A stretch of 12,602 bases of DNA from Zygnema cylindricum (Eukaryota > Streptophyta > Zygnematophyceae > Zygnematales > Zygnemataceae): the NCBI GenBank assembly GCA_037447655.1, contig JBBHKE010003429.1, forward strand, positions 1-12,602, read 5' to 3'. The notes under the pieces were generated by a model. That model was not told the DNA's origin, did no database searches, and saw nothing but the letters and a program-made list of their open reading frames with translations. This document shows positions 1-8,230 of this stretch, piece after piece. Every line of letters begins with the position of its first letter. The stretch's first letter is position 1. The position numbers were made by a program, and so were the translations under genes.

Positions 1-150
1 TGTCCGATTTTAAATTTGAAACCGCCAATAAAAAGCTGAGAAAAGTACCTTTCAATCGCAACAGTCATATCCACAATCCGCCACGTGTGTAAGGAGAAAA
101 TATGTTTTACATGAAGAAAAAAACATCAGCACTAATTGCGATTCACGGTG
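1..150 (+). mobile_element. Right part of a family E MITE (E0), cut by the window edge
   Basis: The segment ends in GCGATTCACGGTG followed by TA (151-152), the same right terminus that closes the E elements at 8813, 9310 and 9531. Most of it is a diverged direct copy of 9385-9531 (element E3). Both contain TGTCCGATT, then TACCTTTCAATCG, then GGAGAAAATA in the same order and similar spacing. No coding potential is seen. By inference it is a non-autonomous TA-targeting DNA element whose left end lies outside the window. Confidence 0.75.
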
Positions 151-158
151 TACTCTAT

Positions 159-180
159 CCGCTAAGCGTTCTATAAGGCA
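159..180 (+). repeat. 22-bp direct repeat, left copy, beside the outer H element
   Basis: CCGCTAAGC followed by an AT-rich stretch and AAGGCA. It matches 2650-2671 at 19 of 22 positions. The two copies lie on either side of the outer H element, 9 bp from its left end and 55 bp from its right end. It is too long and too far out to be that element's own target duplication. It may be an older duplication or part of an unrecognised repeat. Confidence 0.5.
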
Positions 181-207
181 GAAGAGAGAGGGGGTGTCCC
201 TGTGTAT

Positions 208-497
208 CATAGTTCAAAAGTAGGTGAAAGTAGGCCCATACAACATGCCTATAATATGACCTCAAGACCCATATTGTATTCGGACCTATTTGGACCAATT
301 AAAACATTCGGACCAAAAATTGGACAAATTAAAACACCCGAACCAAAAAAAAAAATTTACACCGTCAGATTCGGACGATCGGACGGTTGCTGATCAATGT
401 ATCGATCTAAGAAGATCACATGAAAAGCCCATAACACAACTTACGATAAAGGCGCCGACCAAAGGCCTACCATAAAAACGCCTACTTTTGAACTATG
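208..497 (+). mobile_element. Family A MITE, copy 1, hAT-like
   Basis: 290 bp with terminal inverted repeats: CATAGTTCAAAAGTAGG at the left and its perfect reverse complement at the right. The flanking 8-mers CTGTGTAT (200-207) and ATATGTAT (498-505) agree at 6 of 8, consistent with a decayed 8-bp target duplication. That length is typical of hAT elements, but the termini are not the common hAT CAGGG. A second copy lies inverted at 7965-8230. It carries no gene. The interior holds a 30-bp tandem duplication (291-350) and CGTCAGATT/CGGACGG motifs. It is inserted inside the left terminal repeat of the outer H element, which fixes the order: H first, then A. Confidence 0.85.
291..350 (+). repeat. 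Tandem duplication, 2 x 30 bp, inside MITE A1
   Basis: Units 291-320 and 321-350 both start TGGAC and carry AATTAAAACA. They match at 25 of 30 positions. I see no equivalent doubling in copy 2 (7965-8230), so it appears specific to this copy or was lost from the other. Confidence 0.7.
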
Positions 498-774
498 ATA
501 TGTATTAAAGTATTGACTTTTTCCAGTCGTTTTCACCTGAATTTAATCCCCAACTGGAAAAATCGTTTTCACCCGAATTTAGTCCCCGACTGGAAAAAAT
601 TTAGCCGTACTAAAAAATCACTTTTACCACAGTATAGTGAACGCCAATTCGATAATTCAATTGTACTCCATATTTGACATCATGTGGACGCATTTTGGCG
701 TTTTCCTCTTTTCGAACCCAAGACAAGAGAATCCACGCCATCAAAAACTTCATCGAAAATAACCTCGCGAGTAT

Positions 775-1751
775 GGGTACGTCCCCATGTATTAAAGTAT
801 CGACTTTATTCTGTCGTTTTCGGCCAAATCACAGTTTCGAACGAGAAAAACTTTACCCTTACAAAAAAATCAATTCTTTAAAAGTACAGCAAACGTCAAT
901 TCGATACTTTGAATGTACTTCATGTTTGTCATCATGTTAACAAATTTTGGCAATTTCCTTTTTTCGATCCCCGGGCAAGAGAATCCAGCCCGTAAAATAA
1001 CTTCATCAAAAATCACCTCGCGACTTGATTTCAGGGAAAGTACCACCCAAACAACGAATGAAACACGACCCACGCACGCGCTACACGAGTGGGAAAATTT
1101 TAGGATGAGGGAGAGCACTCGCTATTTTTCTCCCTACCGGTCACGTGCATGTACGGAAAAGATGAGCATGTACGGAAAAAAATCTGCAGGGGTCTCGGAC
1201 ATCCACTTTCATTCATGGGTCCTTCGCAGAATTTTGTGTCGTCGTCGCCTCTCCCCTCTCCCTCTCACACTATCGCTTTTATCTCTCGCTATTTAGAATG
1301 AGGCACGACAATGCTAGTATTAAATGAAATATATTTAAAAAATAAATAATTTTTACGACCTTTATGTATATTTTTATGACGAGTCGAATGCGAAAAGTCG
1401 GAAAAACGAAATCAGATAGCCATGGGAGAAAGTTTTTGAATTTTGTGACGTCGACGTTTTCATAAGTGAGCATGGCGTCATAGTGTCACAAAACCCTAAA
1501 AATTTGCCATGTCAAAAAAATTATAAAAATCTAGAAGTTTACAACTGTCGCTGTTTCTGTTAGCGTCACCAATTATCGGAAGTTTCGTAGTCGTCTTCAA
1601 CCATCACAAAGTTGTACCAACATCTACAACCGTCACATTTCAAAGTTCCGATATCATTTTCGCACATAAGGACGCTTTTCAAAGTAGTATGGAACACTAA
1701 ACTACAGTCCAAAATACTTTTTCAAAGTATCACTTACATAGGGACGTACCC
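775..1751. mobile_element. Inner family H DNA transposon, complete, nested in the outer copy
   Basis: 977 bp with inverted termini: left GGGTACGTCCCCATGTAT, right (reverse complement) GGGTACGTCCCTATGTAA. It is flanked by TAT on both sides (772-774 and 1752-1754). Joining the flanks gives GCGAG-TAT-ATTTCAG. The uninterrupted inner copy has GCGAC-TTG-ATTTCAG at the matching place (1020-1034), so the insertion is precise with a 3-bp target duplication. The left part (788-1030) matches 501-774. The right part (1032-1751) matches 1759-2594, including AAACCCTAAA and a CTCCCCTCTCCCTCTC tract. Reading frames inside, such as 913-1296, are not conserved in the other copy and are not treated as genes. 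Confidence 0.85.
1147..1179 (+). repeat. Tandem 19-bp duplication in the inner H copy
   Basis: GCATGTACGGAAAA occurs at 1147-1160 and 1166-1179. The matching place in the outer copy (about 1872-1887, GGATGTACAGAAAA) has one unit, so the duplication arose in the inner copy or was lost from the outer. Confidence 0.7.
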
Positions 1752-1986
1752 TATATTTCAGTAAAATTATTGCCCAAACAACTAATGATAAACAATCCAC
1801 GCACGCGCCACACGAGTGTAAAAATTTTAGAACGAGGGAGAGTACTCGCTGTTTTTATCCCTGTCTGTCATGCGGATGTACAGAAAACAATTTGCAAGGG
1901 TGTTAGACCTCTGCTTTCATTATAGATCCTTTGCATAGATTTCACGGCATCGTCGCCTCTCCCCTCTCCCTCTCACATAAACGCTG

Positions 1987-2036
1987 CCATCTTTTATTGT
2001 TTTCGTCGCGTCCATCTTTTATTGTTTTCGCCGCGT
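1987..2036 (+). repeat. Tandem duplication, 2 x 25 bp, in the outer H copy
   Basis: Two adjoining 25-bp units, CCATCTTTTATTG followed by TTTTCG[T/C]CGCGT, differ at one base. They lie in a stretch (about 1977-2155) absent from the inner copy, which runs from the CT-rich tract to TTTAGAATGAGGCACG in about 35 bases. The outer copy therefore carries extra sequence here, or the inner copy lost it. Confidence 0.8.
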
Positions 2037-2620
2037 TTGCCTTGCTTATTGTTTGTTTCTTCCCCCGACATGTAGTTTCTCGATTTTTGCCAAACTACTT
2101 TTTATTCCCATGGACTCAGATGTTTTACCATCGCACAACCATTTTTTTATTTTTTTTAGAATGAGGCACGCCAATAGTGGTATGACATTTTAAAAATAAT
2201 TCTTTTGATTACCTTTAGGCATATTTTTGTGGCAAGTCGAGTTAGAAAAGTCGAAAAAATGAAATCGAGAAGCCATGGCAAAAAGTTTTTGAATTTGTGA
2301 CATTCACTTTGTCACAAGTGAACATGGAGTCACAATGTCACAAAACCCTAAACATCTACAATATCACAACAATATAGACGCCTACAATTGTCGCTATTTG
2401 TGTTGGCGTCACCAATTGCCGAAAGTTTCGTAGTTGTTTTCAACTGTCACAAGTTGTACCTACGTCTACAAACGTCAATATTAAAAGTTCCGATTTCATT
2501 TTCGCACATTGGGATGCTCTTCAAAGTAGTACGAAAAATCTTTGCTAGAGTCCAAAATACTTCTTCAAAGTAACGATTACATAGGGACACCCCCTAAAAC
2601 ATAATTGCATGTGTTTGCTT

Positions 2621-2710
2621 ACATGCAGTTCAAACGACTGCGGCATCAACCGCTAAGCTTTTTAAAAGGCATAGTGTAAAAAGTAATCACATACATGCAT
2701 TTCAAACGCT
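2621..2710 (+). repeat. Short direct repeats and right copy of the 22-bp repeat
   Basis: ACATGCAGTTCAAACG (from 2621) recurs as ACATGCATTTCAAACG about 72 bases on (from 2692). Between them, 2650-2671 is the right copy of the 22-bp repeat at 159-180. This is unclassified sequence just outside the right end of the outer H element. Confidence 0.55.
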
Positions 2711-3137
2711 TGGTTCTCCCTCTCCCTCTCTGCCTCCCGCCAAGTTCATTTGAAAAACGGCTTAACACCATCAAGGTAATTTTGGGGGCAAATCCAGGTC
2801 GTGAGAGCAAAACTTGGCGATACTTAAATAACGTAAATCATGATAGCTCAATGATTGTTATAAACACGAGAAACAAACTGAGGGGCAACTTTTATTACGG
2901 CTATTCACACAAAAATTGAAAAAAATACAAGATTTACAAAAATTGCCCGTGGAATTTGTTAAAAACCTTATTCGACATCACAAAAAAAAAATTGATCGTC
3001 GTGAATCACAATATCGTATAATTAACTCAAATTTATTTCATCTGGTAGTTGAACTTGTCGGTTGTTACTTTAGGCGACGAGGTGAGTTGTGAGTGGGCAA
3101 AAACTAGTCGGTCATTCCATGGGGCATATTATGGAGT
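2711..3137. other. AT-rich DNA without recognisable gene
   Basis: It begins with a CT-rich run (about 2713-2745) and continues with A-rich DNA. No terminal repeats, coding signature or RNA gene is seen. The short open frame at 2695-2919 has no recognisable motif. Confidence 0.5.
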
Positions 3138-3159
3138 GTTTTATATAAAACCCCCCCCC
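3138..3159. repeat. 14-bp palindrome followed by a run of nine C
   Basis: GTTTTATATAAAAC (3138-3151) is its own reverse complement. Its final C opens a run of nine C (3151-3159), unusual in this AT-rich stretch. No function is assigned. Confidence 0.7.
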
Positions 3160-3223
3160 TACTCTTACTGTGATATACTTTTTGTTGTAATATACGTTTT
3201 TTTTCCACTTGTCAAAAATTGAC

Positions 3224-3302
3224 ATATCGGTCCGATATATAAACAAGGATAACATCGCGATCGAATTACGTTCTATCACAATAAATTATCGGATCGATAA
3301 TT
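3224..3302. repeat. Two TATCG-containing inverted repeats
   Basis: ATATCGG-T-CCGATAT (3224-3238) and AATTATCG-GAT-CGATAATT (3284-3302) are perfect stems with 1- and 3-base centres. With the palindromes at 3417-3458 they form a cluster of symmetrical TATCG motifs. They could be protein binding sites or the relics of a palindromic element. Confidence 0.6.
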
Positions 3303-3416
3303 ATCTTGACAACTCCGTACGTTATTTTGACGCAAATGTATAAACATCCACCTCCCACCAAATATCTCATGATAACTTATGTTGGTCCAAATCCTAAATA
3401 TCAGACATTTTTATAG

Positions 3417-3458
3417 TTTGATATTTGATATATCAAATATCAAATTTATCGCGATAAA
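3417..3458. repeat. Perfect 28-bp palindrome abutting a perfect 14-bp palindrome
   Basis: Bases 3417-3444 are a perfect palindrome with half-site TTTGATATTTGATA. It is followed with no gap by TTTATCGCGATAAA (3445-3458), also self-complementary. There is no spacer in either, so each can form a cruciform but is not a simple hairpin terminator. No flanking element ends are recognised. Confidence 0.9.
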
Positions 3459-5250
3459 GATTTATCGACACAAAACCCTATTATTATCAAACCACATTGC
3501 TCCAATACCTGATTTTGGCCAAAAAATTGGCCATATATTGTTAAACAACAACAAACTAACATTTTTATTACAACGGTTGCGATAGAAAAACCATGTAGGT
3601 ACAAATAGGGAAATGAAAAAAAAAATCTAAAGACAATAAAATTAAAGAAATAGTAAGTTTAGTGAAAATAATAATAATAAAAAAAATGTTCAATCAATTA
3701 TCTACTTTGTTGACCCTTGATAATGACTAACTCCAAATTCAACAAACCTAACGTATATGACCATTCACCAACTATAAAAAGTATGGGCCATAAACACAAA
3801 GAGCTTGGATATGGACCAGATCCATTGGAGGAAACCTAAAAAACCTCGTTTCTCACTTCCCAATGTGTTTTTTTCGAAGAACCACCTTTTTTCACAAAAA
3901 GGCAAACGAAACACATGTATGATAAAAAGCAATGAGAAGGCTCGGGGATGACTCCTCATGCCTCTTGATTCGAAACATTTTCTCGCACAACTCTTAAATA
4001 AATCATCGAATGACCTACCCAAATATCCCAAAATCTTCAGCGTAAAAAATATAAAATGATATATTAGGTCTCATTGGACCAAATTTACCTCTTTAAATCG
4101 ACTTCTCAAACAACCATGCACATCTCAAAGGCCAATGAAAAAAAATGCAACACAATCCGATCCATGAGGACCACATCACTCGGATTTCTTTCAATATTTT
4201 GGAGGACAACCATGTAAAGTTGAAGGCTTATATGAGAAAACATATGAAATACCTCTATTTTGGTAGTGTACACATTTTTTATGTCAATACTTGCAATTGC
4301 ATCTCGCACCAAATGTCGCGTCTTTCATTATAAGAGTAACAAATTTGAAAGAAACAATAGGTTGGTTGCAAATAAAAAATTATGCTCTAAAAAAAAAAAC
4401 AAACGTATACTTGAAAGATATGTGATAGCTCAAACGTTAAATGAATTCTCTAAAAAATCGTTGTGACCTCTAGCCAAACACAAGTCTCGACCAAAAATAT
4501 AAGACGAAAGCAATCACATAACTGATCTAAAGTTAACGCCTTGACGAAACTACACAAATCAGCGGTTAATAATTTCTTTGAAATGTGTTGTACTCGAAAA
4601 ATGTCGTGGGCAAAGAGGTATGGAAAAGTGGTATACAATTTTGCAAGTCAAACCTCGCGTACGTGTCAAGATAAAATCCTCCTGAAATGATAATAATTTC
4701 ATTCACTTTGAAATAACGTGAATTAAAATAATAATATCATGAACAACAAAACAATACGTTACTATGGGCGCCACCCAGGCGAAATGTTATGCTAACACGT
4801 GTTTTGCCACAAATAAGGAAATAAACGGTCATTAAAAAATATAAAATTATATTGTTGTGAATAAAAATCTCATGTGGTGGATCAATGATGCCAACCAAAA
4901 AAAGGCAGTACAACACTCTAAAAACTTGGACATTGCAATTATTAAGAGAATTATAAAAACGAATTTGTAAGTGTTGAATTCCGTCAAAAGGTCCATTAAC
5001 AACGCATCATCAACTTTTTCATTAACAAACAAGCGTTGAAATTTGGTAACTTAAACTTTTAATGCCCTCTTCCGTCCCCTTTGCTCCACCTCTCTGACTC
5101 TTTGTTTTTGTCACGCCCCTCTCCCCTAACCTTATAAACATATCCATATCGACGCATTAGAGCACTTAATATGGCGACGAGATATTCCGTCTCATCCATA
5201 TCCTGTATTAAAATCAATAAATTGATTAAAAAATGAAATATATATATCAT
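3459..5250. other. Long AT-rich stretch, no supported gene
   Basis: The reading frames here (for example 3765-4031 minus, 88 codons) are short and show no domain motif. Low-complexity patches include an ATA repeat near 3667-3687 and A-runs near 4388. A C/T-rich patch lies at about 5063-5130. I see no terminal repeats, LTR ends, tRNA or conserved block shared with the rest of the window. Confidence 0.5.
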
Positions 5251-6345
5251 GTTTCCATTGCGTTGGCGCGTATTTAAAATCGGTTCATCTGAGGTGATAC
5301 GTATTCACTAAATATATATAGGTGAAACATTATTATTTTGACCACTCCGGTCTAAAGAACATCGAACTTTGATGTATACAATTGAGCTAGTTTATCAAAC
5401 ATTAATGTATCAATTATACAATTGAAAGAGAAAGATATAAACTTTGCGTTAAACTTCATCTTTTGATCGTCAACCAGTATATATTGTATTGCCTTACCAA
5501 GCACAAACTGACACCCTAACAAGTTTGACATCTAAAAAACGGTCGACACGTATAAATTACACATTATTACTTAATAGGGCTCCAAATGTAACGAAGTAAC
5601 TTTTAGGCTCGAGGGTCGTTGTACCTATTTTTGGGACATATAACCCTCGCTTTGGGCAATGATACCATTGGTGGGCTCATTGTTTGATGCGAATCATATT
5701 TTAAACTTTCATTATCTGTCGCTGAGCTGGTAAAATATAATTAAAAAAATAATGATAAATTTATTCTTTTAAACCTTACATACTCACGATTTAATTTGTT
5801 TACAGATATTTCGATTTTTTGAGGAATTAGAGTAGTTTCCTGTCTTTTGAGACATAATAGTTTCTAACGTTTTCAAAGGACTATTTTTGTATTCATTTTC
5901 CGTAAAATAAAGTGCTAAACGCAGATCAAGTAGACAGGTTTGCCGGTATTCTCATCATTGAGCGTTTGCAGGTCTTTTTTTGCCCAGTCATCGCGTTTTC
6001 AAAATAAACATTTTTTTAACAAAGGGTGAGTCTTTATGTACTTCAAACTTAGATAATTTTCTTTGTTTTCTAGCGCAAATCCGGCGGACCCGGATTTCGG
6101 GTGTCCTTATGTGTACCAAACGAAGTCGTTACTTAAGGGCGTGACGATTGTATACCTTGACAATGCCCGTGACGGCTCTTGACAGTGTTCAATCTGTGAT
6201 GACGCACCAAATTGTAAAAAAATGCCCTTAAAACGTCACGAGAATGCTGTTAAAATTAGTAGTTTTATATGGTATTTTATAGGTCTAAATTTAGTAAAAA
6301 TATGAAAAAGAAAAAGGCGGACAATCTGCCTCCACCTCCTCTCTC
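5251..6345. other. AT-rich DNA, no supported gene; small hairpin near its right end
   Basis: No coding region is recognised. TATACAATTGA occurs twice (near 5377 and 5415). A 7-bp stem AAATCCG / CGGATTT with a 7-base loop lies at 6077-6097. A GTGAGT...TTTTCTAG pair (6026-6073) looks like splice sites but has no exons around it. Confidence 0.45.
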
Positions 6346-6387
6346 TACCCATCATACTTTTCGTAGTCACTGACAGGCTACACAGGG

Positions 6388-6508
6388 GTGCAGTCAAATT
6401 GTCAGTTTGCCTTCTTGGGCAGCAGTGGTTGTGGCTTCAAGTGGGTTAGTTAAATACTATCTAGAGGCTTCCTGTATTCTGTGGTCCAATGGAGGACACA
6501 AAATTGTA
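6388..6508 (+). repeat. 3'-terminal 121 bp of a copia-family LTR
   Basis: It aligns without gaps to 7186-7306 with about 8 differences (roughly 93 percent). Similarity drops sharply left of 6388, and on the right both copies leave the alignment right after AATTG[T/C]A. The minus-strand LTR ends at the same place (AATTTCA, at 10697). That makes 6508 an LTR terminus with CA changed to TA. The rest of the LTR, including TATA and U3, is missing. It is joined on its 3' side, after 5 bases, to an antisense tRNA-like sequence. Confidence 0.8.
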
Positions 6509-6513
6509 GGTTG

Positions 6514-6577
6514 AGTCTGGCAGGACTCGAACCTCTGACCGGCGGAGCGCGGCGTATCCGTTAGCTCTAACCAGTCT
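6514..6577 (-). pseudogene. tRNA-like sequence (Arg-CCG-like), antisense to the LTR fragment
   Basis: On the minus strand the perfect internal B box GGTTCGAGTCC lies at 6533-6523. Upstream is an A-box/D-arm-like TTAGAGCTAACGGATA, and between them CTCCGCC fits an anticodon loop with T33 and anticodon CCG. Terminal AGACTGG and CCAGACT pair at 6 of 7. The unit is only 64 nt, the anticodon stem is poor and no clean CCA is encoded. It is therefore a tRNA-derived sequence rather than a working tRNA gene. Counting from the B box, a mature 76-nt tRNA 3' end would fall exactly at the LTR end at 6508/6509. Confidence 0.6.
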
Positions 6578-6832
6578 GTCGTAGAAGTCCGTTAGGATAT
6601 ATTACGTTTGAAAATTATATAAACACTGTTAAAACCATGATTCAAATTAACGGGATGAGGAATAGAAGAACATAGAACGAATGTTATACAGTGTGAACAT
6701 TATCTTGCATGAAAACAAATGAATCGGACGTTTGTTTTGACGGCGGACATTTAATGTCAGATTTAATCCGACGGCGTATATCACTCCCGAGATCGCGGAA
6801 TGGTCACTTTAGCGTTTATGGACGTGGCATGA

Positions 6833-6844
6833 CGTGGCGCCACG
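6833..6844. promoter_or_regulatory. ACGT-core palindrome in LTR U3
   Basis: CGTGGCGCCACG is a perfect 12-bp palindrome preceded by GACGTGGCATGA. Its counterpart in the other LTR is GCCACGTGGC (11148-11157), a G-box of the type bound by plant bZIP/bHLH factors. The position relative to the LTR end is conserved; function is inferred. Confidence 0.4.
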
Positions 6845-6929
6845 CGGAGGGATGACATTTGGTCGCAGGAATTCTGGGGAACATAAGGACAAGTTAAAAG
6901 TGGACACGCGTCCACTCAATGGCGTTGCC

Positions 6930-7003
6930 GTACATAGACCGTACAGAAAGTACATCGACCATAGTACTTTTCTGTACGCTACAGTGATCTGATTGGTTCG
7001 TAC
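6930..7003. promoter_or_regulatory. GTAC cluster and hairpin in LTR U3
   Basis: There are six GTAC cores, at 6930, 6941, 6950, 6964, 6974 and 7000. GTACAGAAAGTAC (6941-6953) and GTACTTTTCTGTAC (6964-6977) form an inverted repeat with one bulge and a 10-base loop. The second LTR keeps the same structure with different inner bases. GTAC is the core recognised by plant and green-algal SBP/SPL factors (the copper response in Chlamydomonas). A role in LTR transcription is inference. Confidence 0.45.
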
Positions 7004-7084
7004 TTCAATAGATAGAAGTTGTGAGAGGGATTTAGGACTTAAAGAATTTGGTAGATAGGTACCTCTCTCCCTTCGAGAGTTTTG

Positions 7085-7091
7085 TATAAAT
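7085..7091 (+). promoter_or_regulatory. Probable LTR TATA box
   Basis: TATAAAT lies about 108 bp downstream of the GTAC hairpin and about 215 bp before the LTR end, a plausible U3/R border. The matching place in the minus-strand LTR is GTACTTAT, so the TATA box is not conserved there. Confidence 0.4.
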
Positions 7092-7306
7092 TTGGCATTT
7101 TTGCCGACTCATAACTTATCGGTTGGTTGGCCTTTTTCAGTGATTCTTTTTGCTACGGACTCAAAGGAGTCCAGACTGCAAAGGTGTGCAGTCAAATTGT
7201 CAGTTTGACTTCTTGGGGAGCAGTGGTTGTGGCTTGAAGTGGGTTAGTTAAATACTATCTAGAGGCTTCATGTATTTTGTAGTCCAATGGAGGACACAGA
7301 ATTGCA

Positions 7307-7956
7307 AGTGCGAGGTTGCGTGAGAGATGCGGCGTGTGCGACTTGTTGGAGCGCCCTCAAAGATTTCTCAGGATTTCGTCAAATGGCATTGCAATTTTCA
7401 GACCCTTGGAATGGAAAAGTCCGTACCGAACGAAACGCGACAAATTACAACAAATTGTATACTTTGATGGAAGCAAATGGACAAAATATAACGAATAGTG
7501 TACCTTTCACCGTCGCTTAAATTCGTTTGAAATTTTTGTAACAAAATTTCCACGTGCGAATACGTGTTATTATTTTTTTTTGAAAAATACTTTGTTTTAA
7601 AACACATCAGCCCTGTATTTTAAAGAAAATTTTGAAGAAGACATTTTTTGGCGTGGCCGTGGGTCGAAGAACAGAAGACGACAACATGTAGTACATCTTA
7701 AATTCGATGATGACGTTAAATGTACTTCTCTTTTTTTATATTTTTTTGTAAGGTTGAAACTTACGCGGTACGGTTCTTAGTTTTACTGGAAAAAGACAGA
7801 AAATAAACCTTACTTTGGCACACAGAGACGCACACTGAAATTCGGCCCATTAGGCCGCAACCCTACGGTTTTTTTGTCATTTTTAGCGCATATTCTAAAA
7901 AATTTATGGTTATTAACAGTTTCGCGGCTAGTCGTTTCGGCTAAATCCTACAACTG
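7307..7956. other. Non-coding stretch between LTR and MITE A2
   Basis: No gene is supported. The frame 7287-7520 begins inside the LTR and has no recognisable domain. At about 7842-7868 there is a GGCCCATTAGGCC palindrome followed by AACCCTA, reminiscent of plant site II and telo-box promoter motifs, with no gene start attached. Confidence 0.45.
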
Positions 7957-7964
7957 GTTTGTTT

Positions 7965-8230
7965 CATAGTTCAAAAGTAGGCGTTTTATGGTAGGCTTTT
8001 TGTAGGCGCAAGTTGTGTTATGGGCTTTTCATGTGATATTCTTAGATCGCTACTTTGATCAGCGACCGTCCGATGACGTTTAATTTTCTATCGAACGATG
8101 TGTAACTCAACCTTGTTACTTTTCTTTTTCATTTTGCGACCAATACAATATGAGTCTTAAGGTCATATTGTATGTTTTGCGTACAATAGGCATATTGTAT
8201 GGGCTTACTTTCACCTACTTTTTATCTATG
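7965..8230 (-). mobile_element. Family A MITE, copy 2, inverted, with 8-bp target duplication
   Basis: 266 bp. Its left end CATAGTTCAAAAGTAGGCG matches the reverse complement of copy 1's right end. Its right end, reverse complemented, is CATAGATAAAAAGTAGGTG. The ends agree at 16 of 19. GTTTGTTT at 7957-7964 and again at 8231-8238 is a perfect 8-bp target duplication (the match extends to 10 bp because of a shared TG). Interior blocks, such as TTGTGTTATGGGCTTTTCATG, match copy 1 reversed. It is non-coding; the open frame at 8150-8365 runs across its edge and is not a gene. Confidence 0.85.

Larger units (their letters stand above)
190..2594. mobile_element. Outer family H DNA transposon (non-autonomous), interrupted twice
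   Basis: The ends are a perfect inverted repeat. The left reads GGGGGTGTCCCTGTGTAT (190-207) and the reverse complement of the right reads GGGGGTGTCCCTATGTAA. The left copy continues with TAAAG after the MITE at 208-497. Removing that MITE with its 8-bp duplication and the inner H copy with its 3-bp duplication leaves about 1.13 kb, close to the 977-bp inner copy. The two halves (501-774 and 1755-2594) align with the inner copy's halves (788-1030 and 1032-1751). No transposase is present and the short frames are not conserved between copies. A GGG-starting terminus with a 3-bp duplication resembles PIF/Harbinger (Tourist-like) elements, but TAT is not the usual TWA target, so the superfamily is tentative. 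The outer copy's own 3-bp flanks (AGA, TAA) do not match. Confidence 0.8.
6627..7306 (+). mobile_element. Diverged LTR of the copia family, plus strand (solo or orphan LTR)
   Basis: It is collinear with the minus-strand 3' LTR at 10697-11577. The ACGT-core palindrome, GTAC hairpin, ATTGG motif, CTCTAGATA block and end GAATTGCA occur in the same order. Palindrome to end is 474 bp here and 461 bp there. The end (CA at 7306) is well supported. The start TGTTAAAAC (6627) is inferred from the other LTR's TGTTGAAAAC and is less certain. No 5-bp target duplication is visible (AACAC left, AGTGC right). No primer binding site or gag follows, and no polypurine tract precedes, so it is an isolated LTR. 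Confidence 0.7.

Noticed and set aside
913-1296. 127-codon plus-strand frame in the inner H element
   Set aside because: The frame is not preserved in the homologous outer copy, has no motif and spans CT-rich low-complexity sequence.
3765-4031. 88-codon minus-strand frame
   Set aside because: No recognisable domain, no start context or neighbours to support it, and length is within chance for this AT-rich stretch.
6026-6073. GT-AG intron candidate (GTGAGT donor, TTTGTTTTCTAG acceptor)
   Set aside because: 48 bp is shorter than usual plant introns and there is no coding sequence on either side.
6514-6577. Functional tRNA-Arg gene
   Set aside because: Only 64 nt, weak anticodon stem, imperfect acceptor pairing and fused to an LTR end; kept only as a tRNA-like sequence.
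6099-6893. Possible further H element (GGGTGTCCTTATGT at 6099 and its near complement near 6886)
   Set aside because: The right side lies inside the plus-strand LTR, the match is only about 10 bases, and no H interior is present.
7287-7520. Open frame with an ATGGAGGACACA start that recurs at 6489 and, as ATGGAGACCACA, near 10716 (minus)
   Set aside because: It looked like a conserved gene start with a promoter upstream. The conservation ends at the LTR boundary a few codons later and the three continuations are unrelated, so the repeated block is an LTR end, not a gene family.
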